Source of the DNA: Liolophura sinensis
Taxonomy: Eukaryota > Mollusca > Polyplacophora > Chitonida > Chitonidae
DNA: 64,000 bases
Direction of reading: 5' to 3'
NCBI RefSeq assembly: GCF_032854445.1
Contig: NC_088296.1
Location: 9,148,706-9,212,705 of the forward strand
The position numbers and the translations under genes are program-made. The notes below the pieces were generated by a model that had not been told where the DNA came from, searched no databases, and saw only the letters and a program-made list of their open reading frames with translations. The first letter of the stretch is position 1. Each line of letters starts with the position of its first letter. This document shows positions 47,301 through 54,424 of the stretch, one piece after another.

Positions 47301-50300
47301 GCAATAGCTGTTACAACACAGGCAACAACTACTACAACACAGATACCAACCACTACGACACAGCCACCAACTAGTACAACACAGCCACCAACTATTACTG
47401 CACAGCCACCAAGTAGTACAACACAGCCACCAACTCCTACAACACAGGCAACAACAACTACAACGCAGGCAACAATTACTACAACACAGCTACCAACTAC
47501 TACAACACAGCCACCAACTATTACAACACAGGCAACAACTACTACAACACAGCCACCAAGTACTACAACCCAGCAGCCAACTACTACAACACAGCCACCA
47601 ACTCCTACAACACAGGCAACAGCTGTTACAACACAGGCAGCAACTACTACAGCACAGCAACCAACTACTACAACACAGCGACCAACAATTACAACACAGA
47701 CACTAACTATTACAACACATCCACCAACAACTACAACACAGATACCAACCACTACGACACAGCCACCAACTAGTACAACACAGCCACCAACTCCTACAAC
47801 ACGGCCACCAACTCCTACAACACAGGCAACAACTACTACAACACAGGGAACAACAACTACATCACAGCCACCAACTATTACAACCGAGCCATTAACTACT
47901 ACAACACAGCCACCAACTCCTACAACACAGGCAACAATTACTACAACACAGGCAACAACTACTGCAACACAGCCACCAACTACTACAACACATCCACCAA
48001 CAACTACAACACAAATACCAACCACTACGACACAGCCACCAACTAGTACAACACAGCCACCAACTCCTACAACACGGCCACCAATTCCTACAACACAGGC
48101 AACAACTACTACAACACAGGCAACAACAACTACAACACAGGCAACAATTACTACAACACAGCCACCAACTACTACAACACAGCCACCAACTATTACAACA
48201 CAGGCAACAACTACTACAACACAGCCACCAAGTACTACAACACAGCCGCCAACTACTACAACACAGCCACCAACTCCTACAACACAGGCAACAGCTGTTA
48301 CAACACAGGCAACAACTACTACAGCACAGCCACCAACTACTACAACACAGCCACCAACTATTACAACACATCCACCAACAACTACAACACAGAAACCAAC
48401 CACTACGACACGGCCACCAACTAGTACAACACAGCCACCAACTCCTACAACACGGCCACCAACTCCTACAATACAGGCAACAACTACTACAACACAGGCA
48501 ACAACAACTACATCACAGCCACCAACTATTACAACCGAGCCATTAATTACTACAACACAGCCACCAACTCCTACAACACAGGCAACAATTACTACAACAC
48601 AGGCAACAACTACTACAACACAAGCAACAACTACTACAACACAGCCACCAACTCCTGCAACACAGCCACCAACCCCTACAACACAGGCAAAAATTACTAC
48701 AACACAGCCATCCACTAGTACAACACAGCCACCAACACCTACAGCAACGCCACTAGCTATTACAACACAGCCACCAACTACTACAACACAGGCAACAACT
48801 ACTACAACACAGGCAACAACTACTGCAACACAGCCACCAACTACTACAACACAGCCACCAACTACTACATCACAGCCACCAACTACTGCAACACAGCCAC
48901 CAACTACAACATCACATCCACCAACTACTACAACACAGCCACCAACTACTACAACCCAACCACCATATGCAACATCACATACATCAACCACACAGCCACC
49001 ACCTACTTCAACACAGCAACCAACAACACAGCCACCAACTACGACAACACCGACTACAACTCAACTAGTAATTACTTCAACACTGGAAACAACAACACAA
49101 ACTACAACCGGAAAACTAGCATCTTCAGCGACCCAACTAAAAACTGGTGCAACGCAGGCGCCAACTACCATTACACAGCCACCAATTACTACAACTCCAA
49201 ATGGCACAAGCGCTGGGACAGCTGCGTCTAGAGTATCACCACGTAAGTATATCCTGCTCATATGTTGTAGAGAAAACACATCAGCAGATCAAATCTAAGT
49301 AACTGACATAGTTTTAAAAATTTACATTATAGGGCTGTGATTTTGCATGATCAAGATATTGCAGTTTAAAGTATGCAAAATCGAGCTCACTGAAAAAACT
49401 CTTAAGAACATACCATGGTATCAATTTTAACCAATCAAAAGGGCGTGGTATATATAAACCCGAGAGCCCATCTGTCCCCGATGGCATCAAAAGATTTGCA
49501 GTTTTTTAGTAACACGGGCCTGGGATGCCAATGAAGCGACTTCGAGTTTCCTGTGTCGCTAAAATAACTTCGTAGAAATTTTACACCAAATGTTCATTTA
49601 TAGAGTTACCAAGGACGTAAGAACAAAATGGGAGTGGTCATTTAGACCCGTATTTGTTGTGTTTTCTTTGAGGCATCAATCCTGCTGGTTTTCATTATGC
49701 ATGGACGGAACCTTTATATCTGGTGTGTTGAACTTTTCTGACCTGACTAGTTTTTTTTAGGTCGAACTCAAAAATATTTCACTTATACTTTGGCGGTCAG
49801 CAATATGATGTGAGGGAACAAGGCAGCACTCGTGGTAAACCCACTACCATCCGCAGATTGTTGACAGACCCATTATGGGGGTAGGGGTTGGTGAAACCGG
49901 ACAGAGGTCGCGGTAAACGCTCGACCATCGACATGCTGCTTAACTTTTCTTTTGTTACATTGCTGTTGAGTGCCATGATTTTATAACGTGCCAGTCTGCA
50001 TTGCTGTTGAGTGCCATGAGTTTATAACGTGCCAGTCTGCATTGCTGTTAAGTGCCATGAGTTTATAACGTGCCAGTCTGCATTACTGTGGAGTGCCATG
50101 AGTTTAGAACGTGCCAGTCTGCATTGCTGTTGAGTGCCATGAGTTTAGATCGTGCCATTCTGTATTGCTGTTGAGTGCCATAAGTTTATAACGTGTCAGT
50201 CTGCATTGCTGTTGAGTGCCATGAGTTTAGAACGTGCCTGTCTGCATTGCTGTTGAGCGCCATGAGTTTATAACGTGCCAGTCTGCATTGCTGTTGAGTG

Positions 50301-52427
50301 CCATGAGTTGAGAACGTGCCTGTCTGCATTGCTGTTGAGTGCCATGAGTTTATAACGTGTCAGTCTGCATTGCTGTTAAGTGCCATGAGTTTATAACGTG
50401 CCAGTCTGCATTGCTGTTGAGTGCCATGAGTTTATAACGTGCCAGTCTGCATTGCTGTTGAGTGCCATGAGTTTATAACGTGCCAGTCTGCATTGCTGTT
50501 GAGTGCCATGAGTTTATAACGTGCCTGTCTGCATTGCTGTTGAGTGCCATGAGTTTATAACGTGCCAGTCTGCATTGCTGTTAAGTGCCATGAGTTTATA
50601 ACGTGCCATTCTGCATTGCTGTTGAGTGCCATGAGTTTAGAACGTGCCTGTCTGCATTGCTGTTGAGTGCCATGATTTTACGACGTGCCTGTCTGCATTG
50701 ATGTTGTTGTTGTGATAAACCACAAACACAAAATACAACGCTTATTTTGTCTCTTTCTGGCATACGATTAAAGGACAAGACGATTCAAAATTGAAAGTGA
50801 AGGTCGTTTCATGTTTTTTTTTTACTTTTTTACTAGGATATGCTGGTTTCTTCCACACGAAAACCTGACTTCTCTCATATAAAAGAAAAATTATTGAAAG
50901 AGACATTAAACATCAACTTCTCAAGCATCCAAAATTTCTTAATTTAAAACACACAATGATTTTTTTTTTTATTGGATTTCATTTTTGTAACCTACATTTA
51001 AGTATACATGTAATCTTGTGAAAATAAACATGAAACAAACACTTAAATGTATATTCGCGCATACTTGTCTCACCTGACTTTATCAGTTGCAATTTGATTG
51101 GCTATCAAATATGACTAAGGTTTAAAGAAGTGATACCCGATTTTTTTAGAAAAAAATAATTGCCTGGTCGTTGATCACTCAACTTGTCCTTATTTACTAA
51201 GAATACACCTGAAATGCTTGAATTTCAGTGAACAACAATCTCACATATAATATACACATGCATTCTTAAAATAGCTGTCAAGGTAGTATAGTCCATTTAA
51301 AAAATCTGTGGTAATTTTTTTTACGGATTTTGGACACTAATAGCACCAACATTACCGGCTGGACTTCCCTAAAATCACTGGATTAACAGTTTTAAAGATA
51401 AGGAGGTTATGGTGACAGGTATCCAAATGTCCAGGGACAAATCTTCTTCCATCGGTTGCGTGAAGTATACAACGTACGAGTCATTTTCATTGTCTTCTTC
51501 TTGCAGAAGTTGTAGTACCTGCTTCTATAGGCGCCGCTGTACTGCTGACAGGGGCGATAATTCTGGTGGTGATGTGTTTTAAAAGGTAACGTGTTTGTTT
51601 TAGTTGTAAATTCGTGACCAAAGGGTAATAAATGCTCAGTGGGTTGTCCTGGGCTAACTTAAAGATCAAAACAAATGTATTTGTATTTAGACTGCGCTGT
51701 TCAGAACGTTAAAATTTTCCCTCCGTACCCGGGTCCATCAAGTACTTCAGTAACCATATATTTTCCACGAAATGTTTCGAAAAACAACATTAAGCTACAA
51801 ACCGAGTTACAGCGTTTTAGGATACTTGAAAATGAACTATAAAACAAAGAGTATGAGCGTTAAAAGTGGCACATGTATGTATACTGGAATGTAAATGATG
51901 CAGATCACCTATGCCCCTGTGGATATATAGCTCAGGCTACAAACGAGGTGAGAAGTGTGTTTAACTCCGATCTTGAACAGGTAATTTGCTGAACCCACCG
52001 ACCTTATGCCAATAGCCCGTCAACGAAGATTTTGTGGCCGTTGGCTCTTATAGCGTTCGTTGAAGACCAGTTTTTCTTCCAGCAATATGGTTCCACATGG
52101 CACTGTGCTTTGCTCTACCCGTATAAATGACTGCTATCTTGTTGAGTGGAGGTTTTTAAAAAGCCAGTGAAACAAATAAATAAATCGACTGATTTTAAAC
52201 CTGTTTGTTTGCTTTTCATTTCTTTATTTTTCAGACGCTCAGATAACGAATCTGACGACAAAACTATTTATGAGGAGAGCTTGTTCAGCATTCCAAGACC
52301 TGATGTCTGGCTGTACAATAATTTCAGGACGGACAGAAGTTGGGCAACCTTTAGCGAAGATATGTATTCCAGCACATACAGGCTCAATCCTATGACAGAC
52401 GAAGTTATGTCAGTCGATAGTACTTAG
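23276..52427 (+). CDS. Multi-exon gene: type I membrane mucin with tandem EB-like Cys-rich modules
   Basis: Predicted as a spliced gene from 13 exons: 23276-23351, 28708-28869, 30007-30327, 31021-31248, 32817-33137, 33832-34059, 35629-35949, 36630-36857, 37483-37803, 38793-39056 (start uncertain), 45265-49242, 51507-51585 and 52235-52427. All junctions up to the mucin exon are phase 1, the last is phase 2, and the total is 6720 nt (2239 residues; 2151 without the fifth B exon). Order: signal peptide, four A+B pairs of Cys-rich modules (7 or 8 Cys in A, 12 in B) with C-x5-C-x5-C...C-x-C spacing like the EB family, a Thr/Pro/Gln stalk of 1326 codons, one transmembrane helix, and a tail of about 65 residues. 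The design suggests a heavily O-glycosylated cell-surface receptor, adhesion or barrier protein; this is inference. No exact family is recognised. Extra exons in the 5.4-kb first intron cannot be excluded. Confidence 0.75.
23352..28707 (+). other. Intron 1 of the mucin gene (5.4 kb)
   Basis: Starts GTAAGT and ends TTTTAG. It contains irregular CATCG-rich short repeats (24185-24345), the (GTAT)n array at 24851-24984 and a G run near 26084-26095. Around 26630-26690 there is a short tRNA-like segment (GTGGCTCAGTGGTAAAGTGG), probably a retroposon fragment. No additional A- or B-type exon was seen in it. Confidence 0.55.
24851..24984. repeat. (GTAT)n microsatellite
   Basis: About 33 copies of a tetranucleotide run with one interruption (ATATAAG near 24932). 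It lies in intron 1 of the mucin gene. Confidence 0.95.
28708..28869 (+). CDS. Exon A1: EB-like Cys-rich module
   Basis: Between a TTTTAG acceptor and a GTATGC donor, 162 nt (54 codons), phase 1 at both ends. It encodes VTTTPLSVGLFGSC, then the core C-x5-C-x5-C-x4-C-x4-C-x-C-x12-C and ends ACVN. It lacks the long Thr-rich leader of A2-A4. A1 is the most diverged A copy, consistent with the oldest split in the array. Confidence 0.8.
28985..29238 (-). mobile_element. SINE in the intron after A1 (shared by all four units)
   Basis: Near full-length SINE antisense to the gene, at the same place relative to the A exon as the copies at 31363, 34174 and 36971. The insertion therefore predates the tandem duplications. 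This copy is the most diverged of the four from the others. Confidence 0.85.
30007..30327 (+). CDS. Exon B1: double EB-like module
   Basis: Between TATATAG and GTAAGC, 321 nt (107 codons), phase 1-1. Twelve Cys in two six-Cys modules: C-x6-C-x6-C-x7-C-x-C-x12-C (residues RCGTAIGLC to GADC) and C-x5-C-x5-C-x6-C-x-C...C (QCRNDSEC to FQC). Sequons NDT, NDS and NSTNST predict N-glycosylation. The intron sequences on both sides are nearly the same as those beside B2 and B3. Confidence 0.85.
31021..31248 (+). CDS. Exon A2: Thr-rich leader plus EB-like module
   Basis: Between CGTTCTAG and GTAAGC, 228 nt (76 codons), phase 1-1. It starts SCPTTEAQTTTTNTAATPTE, a short mucin-like leader of about 30 residues, then the seven-Cys core of A1. 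The eighth Cys is at the start (SCPTT). Confidence 0.85.
31363..31623 (-). mobile_element. SINE in the intron after A2
   Basis: Full-length copy antisense to the gene, the counterpart of those at 28985, 34174 and 36971, carried along by the duplication. Core CGACGGCGGCCAGCATTATG is intact, and the GAGCCCTTTGAAACTT change is shared with the 34174 copy. Confidence 0.9.
32371..32638 (+). mobile_element. SINE present in units 2 and 3 only, with target-site duplication
   Basis: Full-length plus-strand copy (GGTTAGCGCGCTAGCACAAC head, TAAAACACCAATTAAATAAA tail). It is flanked by CAAAACATTTTT (32357-32368) and CAAAACACTTTT (32641-32652), a 12-bp target-site duplication with one mismatch. The homologous site in unit 1 (about 29827-29841) is uninterrupted. 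Confidence 0.9.
32817..33137 (+). CDS. Exon B2: double EB-like module
   Basis: 321 nt, phase 1-1, acceptor TTTTGTAG, donor GTAAGC. Nearly identical to B1: differences include NTIPS for NTVPS, CDCRSG for CNCRSG and CRPDRF for CRFDTF. All twelve Cys are kept. Confidence 0.85.
33832..34059 (+). CDS. Exon A3: Thr-rich leader plus EB-like module
   Basis: 228 nt, phase 1-1, acceptor CGTTCTAG, donor GTAAGC. The encoded peptide appears identical to A2, with only synonymous changes visible (for example ACAACTACGACAAAC and GAAATCGCT). Confidence 0.85.
34174..34434 (-). mobile_element. SINE in the intron after A3
   Basis: Counterpart of the SINE after A2, sharing its private changes (GAGCCCTTTGAAACTTTACA) and therefore copied by segmental duplication, not by new insertion. 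Confidence 0.9.
35180..35449 (+). mobile_element. SINE in unit 3, duplicated from unit 2
   Basis: Same site and orientation as the SINE at 32371, with right-hand flank CAAAACACTTTT (35451-35462). Missing in unit 1 and inside the deleted part of unit 4. Confidence 0.9.
35629..35949 (+). CDS. Exon B3: double EB-like module
   Basis: 321 nt, phase 1-1, acceptor TATATAG, donor GTAAGC. Differs from B1 and B2 at a few residues (DPC for DQC, CRSGHRPVSPDEK, CRLDTF). All twelve Cys and the NSTNST sequons are kept. Confidence 0.85.
36630..36857 (+). CDS. Exon A4: Thr-rich leader plus EB-like module
   Basis: 228 nt, phase 1-1, acceptor CGTTCTAG, donor GTAAGC. It starts FCPTTEAQTTTTNVAATPTE and carries the same seven-Cys core (QCPVSASCRQRECEEKICLC). 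It has slightly more replacements than A2 versus A3. Confidence 0.85.
36971..37233 (-). mobile_element. SINE in the intron after A4
   Basis: Fourth counterpart of the shared intronic SINE, antisense to the gene, followed by the same TCTTTTA.AAAGTACATGTAT intron sequence as in units 2 and 3. Confidence 0.9.
37483..37803 (+). CDS. Exon B4: double EB-like module
   Basis: 321 nt, phase 1-1, acceptor TATATAG, donor GTAAGC. Residues are closest to B3 (DPC, GHRPVSPDEK) with SNDSEC and CRPDTF. The preceding intron is only 625 bp instead of about 1.57 kb because of a deletion near 37438. Confidence 0.85.
37973..38150 (-). mobile_element. Diverged SINE fragment after B4
   Basis: TTATATAAATTGGCTGCCAC, TATGGTGGGAAAAAATCAGT, a core remnant and GTTGCGCTAACATGCTG follow the family order in complement. 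It sits exactly where the intron similarity to units 1-3 ends. Confidence 0.6.
38151..38792 (+). other. Intron between B4 and the fifth B exon, no A exon
   Basis: Unlike earlier units, there is no Thr-leader/seven-Cys A exon between B4 and the next B exon. The sequence here is not alignable by eye to the other units. Confidence 0.5.
38793..39056 (+). CDS. Exon B5: diverged B-type exon, 5' boundary uncertain
   Basis: From CANVECNDTTDG-like residues to RPDTFDL the reading frame matches B exons (VECNDTTDGYCVC, GEGRLGDTC, ELFCNDTTCDC, PVQC), ending at a GTAAGA donor in phase 1. The proposed acceptor TTGCTCAG at 38785-38792 keeps phase 1 but drops the first two Cys of the module. The DNA upstream still resembles the start of a B exon but is out of frame by two bases. 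It is either a truncated but used exon or a decaying one. Confidence 0.55.
39127..39674 (-). repeat. 3' LTR of the Gypsy element (548 bp)
   Basis: In plus orientation it runs from TGTTACGGAGCCGGGAAACA to GGAAACATAACA. In the element's sense it starts TGTTATGTTTCCG and ends CTCCGTAACA, giving TGTTA...TAACA ends. Positions 39127-39615 are shared with the LTR at 44388; the outer-start 59 bp (39616-39674) are present only here. Confidence 0.85.
39675..39687 (-). other. Polypurine tract candidate
   Basis: In the element's sense GAGGCGTGGGTAA directly precedes the 3' LTR start TGTTATG, where the plus-strand primer of a Gypsy element is expected. Its position also supports the 548-bp LTR boundary. 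Confidence 0.6.
40100..41390 (-). pseudogene. Gypsy integrase region (broken)
   Basis: In order on the minus strand: a linker (41390-41100), an HHCC zinc domain (GGHLGVEKT ... CESCATC, about 41115-40990), and the core with DYFSKWVEA (first Asp) and IHSDQGSQFES (second Asp). The expected catalytic Glu of the third motif is Lys (SMVKRMNRTL). A TAG stop replaces a codon near 40902, a stop follows DKLR at 40375, and a frameshift lies near 41120. Downstream similarity continues as RRYDTKLKWQRFQAGD-type residues to about 40100. Confidence 0.85.
41460..41968 (-). pseudogene. Gypsy RNase H region (broken)
   Basis: FILDTDACNNGIGVVLSQ (first catalytic Asp) is followed by VAYGSRTLTKRERQY. After a frameshift near 41745 come TRKELLAVVHFVKYFKPYLY and QHRAGRLHSNADGLSR. 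A TAG stands where Trp is usual just upstream (RPFM-stop-TSD). The order and motifs are those of the Gypsy RNase H that follows the RT thumb. Confidence 0.85.
41968..42636 (-). pseudogene. Gypsy reverse transcriptase with internal deletions
   Basis: Contains LDYRRLNQVTVKDVYPLP, STMDLRSGYWQ, the catalytic box LIYLDDILVF and the thumb (LKPNKCSLF ... GFMGLASYYRKF). Two pieces expected in the family are missing without loss of frame: about 100 or more residues before LDYRRLN (YEGTATA runs straight into it) and about 30 residues after SGYWQ. An in-frame TGA follows ILVF and another follows FVKSF. This RT cannot be active. Confidence 0.85.
42655..43014 (-). pseudogene. Gypsy aspartic protease region
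   Basis: A DTGAS catalytic box opens the region (VDTGASVTILL), followed by a FEIDFPGQ segment and ILGLHFLRENKCMLDL, the usual ILG.DFL-type motif of retropepsins. The frame differs from the zinc-knuckle segment upstream, which can be a programmed shift or damage. A stop at the end separates it from RT. Confidence 0.8.
43170..44321 (-). pseudogene. Gypsy gag with altered zinc knuckle
   Basis: Starts MDSAQREQLRSSDREEDESG at 44321. A frameshift near 43880 leads to the capsid-like segment (FDGSSPWIDYHTHFNACAEI, GWTDEQRGLYLAISLRGPAQ, YKSELLGRQRKPEESLFELG), and further shifts near 43540 lead to the zinc knuckle CYPCGEEEHFRRDF at 43170-43211. The last ligand Cys of the CCHC knuckle is Phe. The capsid-like residues fit metazoan Gypsy gag. 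Confidence 0.75.
44366..44383 (-). other. Primer binding site, tRNA-Leu type
   Basis: The element's sense reads TGGTGGCAGGGGTGGGAT, complementary to the 3' end of animal tRNA-Leu (ATCCCACCGCTGCCACCA) with one mismatch. It starts four bases inside the 5' LTR end (44388), a normal spacing. The tRNA end is recalled from known tRNA-Leu sequences. Confidence 0.75.
44388..44876 (-). repeat. 5' LTR of the Gypsy element, outer end missing
   Basis: 489 bp matching positions 39127-39615 base for base with about 30 differences. The similarity stops at 44876 (TTCACA), so 59 bp of the outer U3 start found in the other LTR are missing. Loss of this end also removes the evidence for a target-site duplication. 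Confidence 0.85.
44877..45264 (+). other. Intron sequence before the mucin exon
   Basis: AT-rich, ends in a pyrimidine-rich stretch and TTTCGCAG. An upstream open frame runs into the exon, but phase 1 agreement with exon B5 and the SCPTT-like start argue for the acceptor at 45265. Confidence 0.6.
45265..49242 (+). CDS. Mucin exon: 1326-codon Thr/Pro/Gln repeat domain
   Basis: 3978 nt between TTTCGCAG and a GTAAGT donor, phase 1-1. It starts VCPTTSTSTETPTT, like the SCPTTEAQTTTT start of A exons, then about 185 units of a seven-residue, 21-nt repeat (PPTTTTQ, ATTTTTQ and variants), and a less regular end (TSTLETTTQTTTG ... AASRVSP). More than half of the residues are Thr, so dense O-glycosylation and a long rigid stalk are expected. 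Blocks are duplicated at 294 bp (14 units) and 651 bp (31 units). The frame is kept throughout, which indicates selection for coding. The reverse strand is also open (Val/Cys-rich) but only as a by-product. Confidence 0.85.
49752..49940 (-). mobile_element. SINE, 3' part, diverged
   Basis: GGTCGAACTCAAAAATATTT, TATACTTTGGCGGTCAGCAA and CACTACCATCCGCAGATTGT give the family order in complement, followed by a second partial core (GAAACCGGACAGAGGTCGCG, CTCGACCATCGACATGCTGC). Confidence 0.7.
49958..50705. repeat. 41-bp tandem array, about 18 copies
   Basis: The unit CTGCATTGCTGTTGAGTGCC followed by ATGAGTTTATAACGTGCCAGT recurs every 41 bp (for example at 50406 and 50447) with few substitutions, so it is fairly young. 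It lies in the intron before the transmembrane exon. Confidence 0.95.
51507..51585 (+). CDS. Transmembrane exon
   Basis: 79 nt between CTTGCAG and GTAACG, phase 1 in and phase 2 out. Encodes VVVPASIGAAVLLTGAII followed by LVVMCFKR: a hydrophobic helix of about 22 residues and a basic stop-transfer, typical of a type I single-pass protein. Confidence 0.85.
51586..52234 (+). other. Last intron of the mucin gene
   Basis: GTAACG ... TTTTTCAG, phase 2. No repeat of note. Confidence 0.65.
52235..52427 (+). CDS. Cytoplasmic tail exon with stop codon
   Basis: 193 nt from TTTTTCAG to TAG. It completes an Arg codon split by the intron (FKR/R) and encodes RSDNESDDKTIYEESLFSIP and a further segment with DVWLYNNFRTDRSW and SSTYRLNP, ending MSVDST. 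The tail is acidic and Ser/Tyr-rich. YNN fits the general YxN pattern bound by Grb2-type SH2 domains when phosphorylated; this is only a pattern match. An AATAAA lies 290 bp downstream (52717). Confidence 0.8.
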
Positions 52428-52716
52428 ATTTATGCCTGTAGATATACAATTAAGAACAATGTAGCTGTGTAGTGTATGAAAAGAGCTTAGACGCAAGCCG
52501 AATAGGCATTACTCTAGGGCTGGCGAAATGCACATATCTACGGGTGACAGATTTTTAATATACCGATGATGCTTTGTATGTCACGGGTAAACTCACAGAA
52601 ATGTAGATATGTATGTGGCTCATTTCTGTGAAAATACTGCGAGAATCAAGTGTCTTGAAATGGGTGGATTGCATACTGAGGGACAGCTACATATACAGTT
52701 TTCTTTTGCTTTATTT

Positions 52717-52722
52717 AATAAA
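52717..52722 (+). terminator. Candidate polyadenylation signal
   Basis: AATAAA, the first canonical one I see after the stop codon at 52425-52427, which would give a 3' UTR of about 300 bp. Confidence 0.4.
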
Positions 52723-53589
52723 ACTGATATAGGTATTTCTTGGACCAGGCCGGGATTCGAACACGGATTTTCTGCCTTTAGGTTTTTCACCATCACGATC
52801 AAATGGAAATTTGCGATGCTTGCTGCTAGTATGAGCATCGATAGCTGCTCCTGTTATATATACATAATACGTCTATAAATGTTTTTTGAGTCGCTTTTGA
52901 ATTCATTTTGTTGTGATCTAATTCAATTCGCATATTTTGTCACATATATTTTTTTTTCTTACATATCGCGTTGTGAATTTATGATATTTTGTTTTGTGCT
53001 CATTCCCTACCCTTTTTGCCGAGGTTTCTTAACAACGTGGCAAAAGCTGTGTTGTTTTGTGAAGTTTTGTCACGTTTTCGTTTTTTATTTATTTTACAGA
53101 AGTAGACAATCTTGCTTAGTTACTATTATAAACCATATCACGAGCCGTTATTTAACCATGTTATTACAATTTAGTATATATCTTTCAGTATTCACAATGT
53201 ACCAGACATATACCATATCTTTTTATAGTACCTTTTTGTTATAAATTATAAAAAAAAAATATGTTATGTTCATTAAATATTATTCATTACAAACAACCTT
53301 CAAGAAAATATTATTATCTCAGGTCATAGTTTGATTAATATGTATACAAATATAGAAATGTTGATTTAGCTGACTAGTTTCGCTGTATCATGACGGTTCT
53401 TCAAAGCTTTTTTTATTCCAACATATCTTGCGACAGCTATATACACGCAGGTAGATTAATCCATGGTTATCAGTAGTAGTTACAAATTACATTTTATATA
53501 ATAAAGTTCCAACTTACCCAGGGGATTATCCATTCGTAGAGATTATCTCCGATTTTCTTTGATTCCTCTGAGCTTTATTCACCGATAAT
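52723..53589. other. Non-coding stretch, nothing recognised
   Basis: AT-rich sequence between the mucin gene and a retroelement remnant. Confidence 0.4.
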
Positions 53590-54040
53590 TTAAAACAGAC
53601 ATTGTGTGGAACTTGGGCCCACTGTGTAGGTTACGGGTACCTGATGCGATAATTTGTTGCCTACAGATAATTCATTCTTTAATGAATCACCGGTTTGGCC
53701 TATGTAGAATTTTGTTACAATTAGAGCAGGTTAACACATACAGTAGATTGTTGGAATTACAGTTCATTTTATCGTTAATACGGAAGATAAAACTGGTAAC
53801 ATGAAAAAAATGACTGCTTGTTATTAAACGTTGGCAGCATTTGCTTCGTGGGTCTCCACACTTAGAAGTTGTACAACTGGTTTCTATTAAGTTGGTAGTA
53901 AACCGAGTCTTTGTTAGAAGTTTATTAAGATTGGAAGTCTGTCTTTTACAGTTTATAATTTTGGTTTGATGAAGTTTTAGTGAGACGATCATTCGTTTCT
54001 AGTAGTGGTCGGCTATTGTGGATAATGGGAAAGAGGTTAT
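53590..54040 (-). pseudogene. Penelope-like element remnant (RT end and GIY-YIG start)
   Basis: The minus-strand frame starting at 53992 has LNKLLTKTRF, CGDPRSKCCQRLITSSHF and CNSNNLLYVLTCSNCNK, the linker of Penelope-like elements between RT and the GIY-YIG endonuclease. A +1 shift after CNK is needed to continue into KFYIGQTGDSLKN, the YIG part, which runs to a stop at 53590-53592. Only the C-terminal part survives, with one frameshift. The family assignment rests on the motif pattern. Confidence 0.6.
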
Positions 54041-54054
54041 GGAAATTGGTTTGA

Positions 54055-54150
54055 GATCTGCCCTATATCCTCCCAACATAATGCTGGTCGCCGTTATAAA
54101 AATGAAATATTCCTGAGTGCGGCTTAAAACACCAATCTAATAAATAAATA
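54055..54150 (+). mobile_element. SINE, 3' end only
   Basis: CCTCCCAACATAATGCTGGT, CGCCGTTATAAAAATGAAAT, GTGCGGCTTAAAACACCAAT and a (TAAA) end. It abuts the Penelope-like remnant. Confidence 0.75.
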
Positions 54151-54175
54151 AAATAAATCAAAATCGGCCAACGGA

Positions 54176-54250
54176 AATGGGTGGCTCAGTTGGTTAGCGC
54201 GCTAGCGCAGTTGCGGCCGTTCTGAGTTCAGGTCATATTTGTGTTAATAC
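54176..54250 (+). mobile_element. SINE tRNA-like head only
   Basis: AATGGGTGGCTCAGTTGGTT and AGCGCGCTAGCGCAG (A-box region) with GAGTTCAGGTCATATTTG (B-box region), but no core or tail. A 3'-truncated copy just after the tail fragment at 54055-54150. Confidence 0.7.
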
Positions 54251-54317
54251 GTTACGCTTAATTAGGCGTGTGCGTGCGTGCCCTAGCGTAGATGTGTATG
54301 ATAAGCCTCCTGTTTTC

Positions 54318-54424
<107 letters not shown>

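Larger units (their letters stand above)
49243..51506 (+). other. Intron between mucin and transmembrane exons
   Basis: Starts GTAAGT, ends CTTGCAG. Holds a diverged SINE (49752-49940, antisense) and the 41-bp array at 49958-50705. Confidence 0.6.

Noticed and set aside
46268-48991. 907-codon minus-strand open frame (Val/Gly/Cys-rich) over the mucin exon
   Set aside because: It is the reverse complement of the 21-bp coding repeat. The plus strand has splice phase agreement with neighbouring exons and a typical mucin composition; the minus strand has neither.
54176-54250. Possible tRNA gene (A-box and B-box like)
   Set aside because: It matches the head of the SINE family, which is found here many times attached to the SINE core. 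No proper cloverleaf or terminator was seen.
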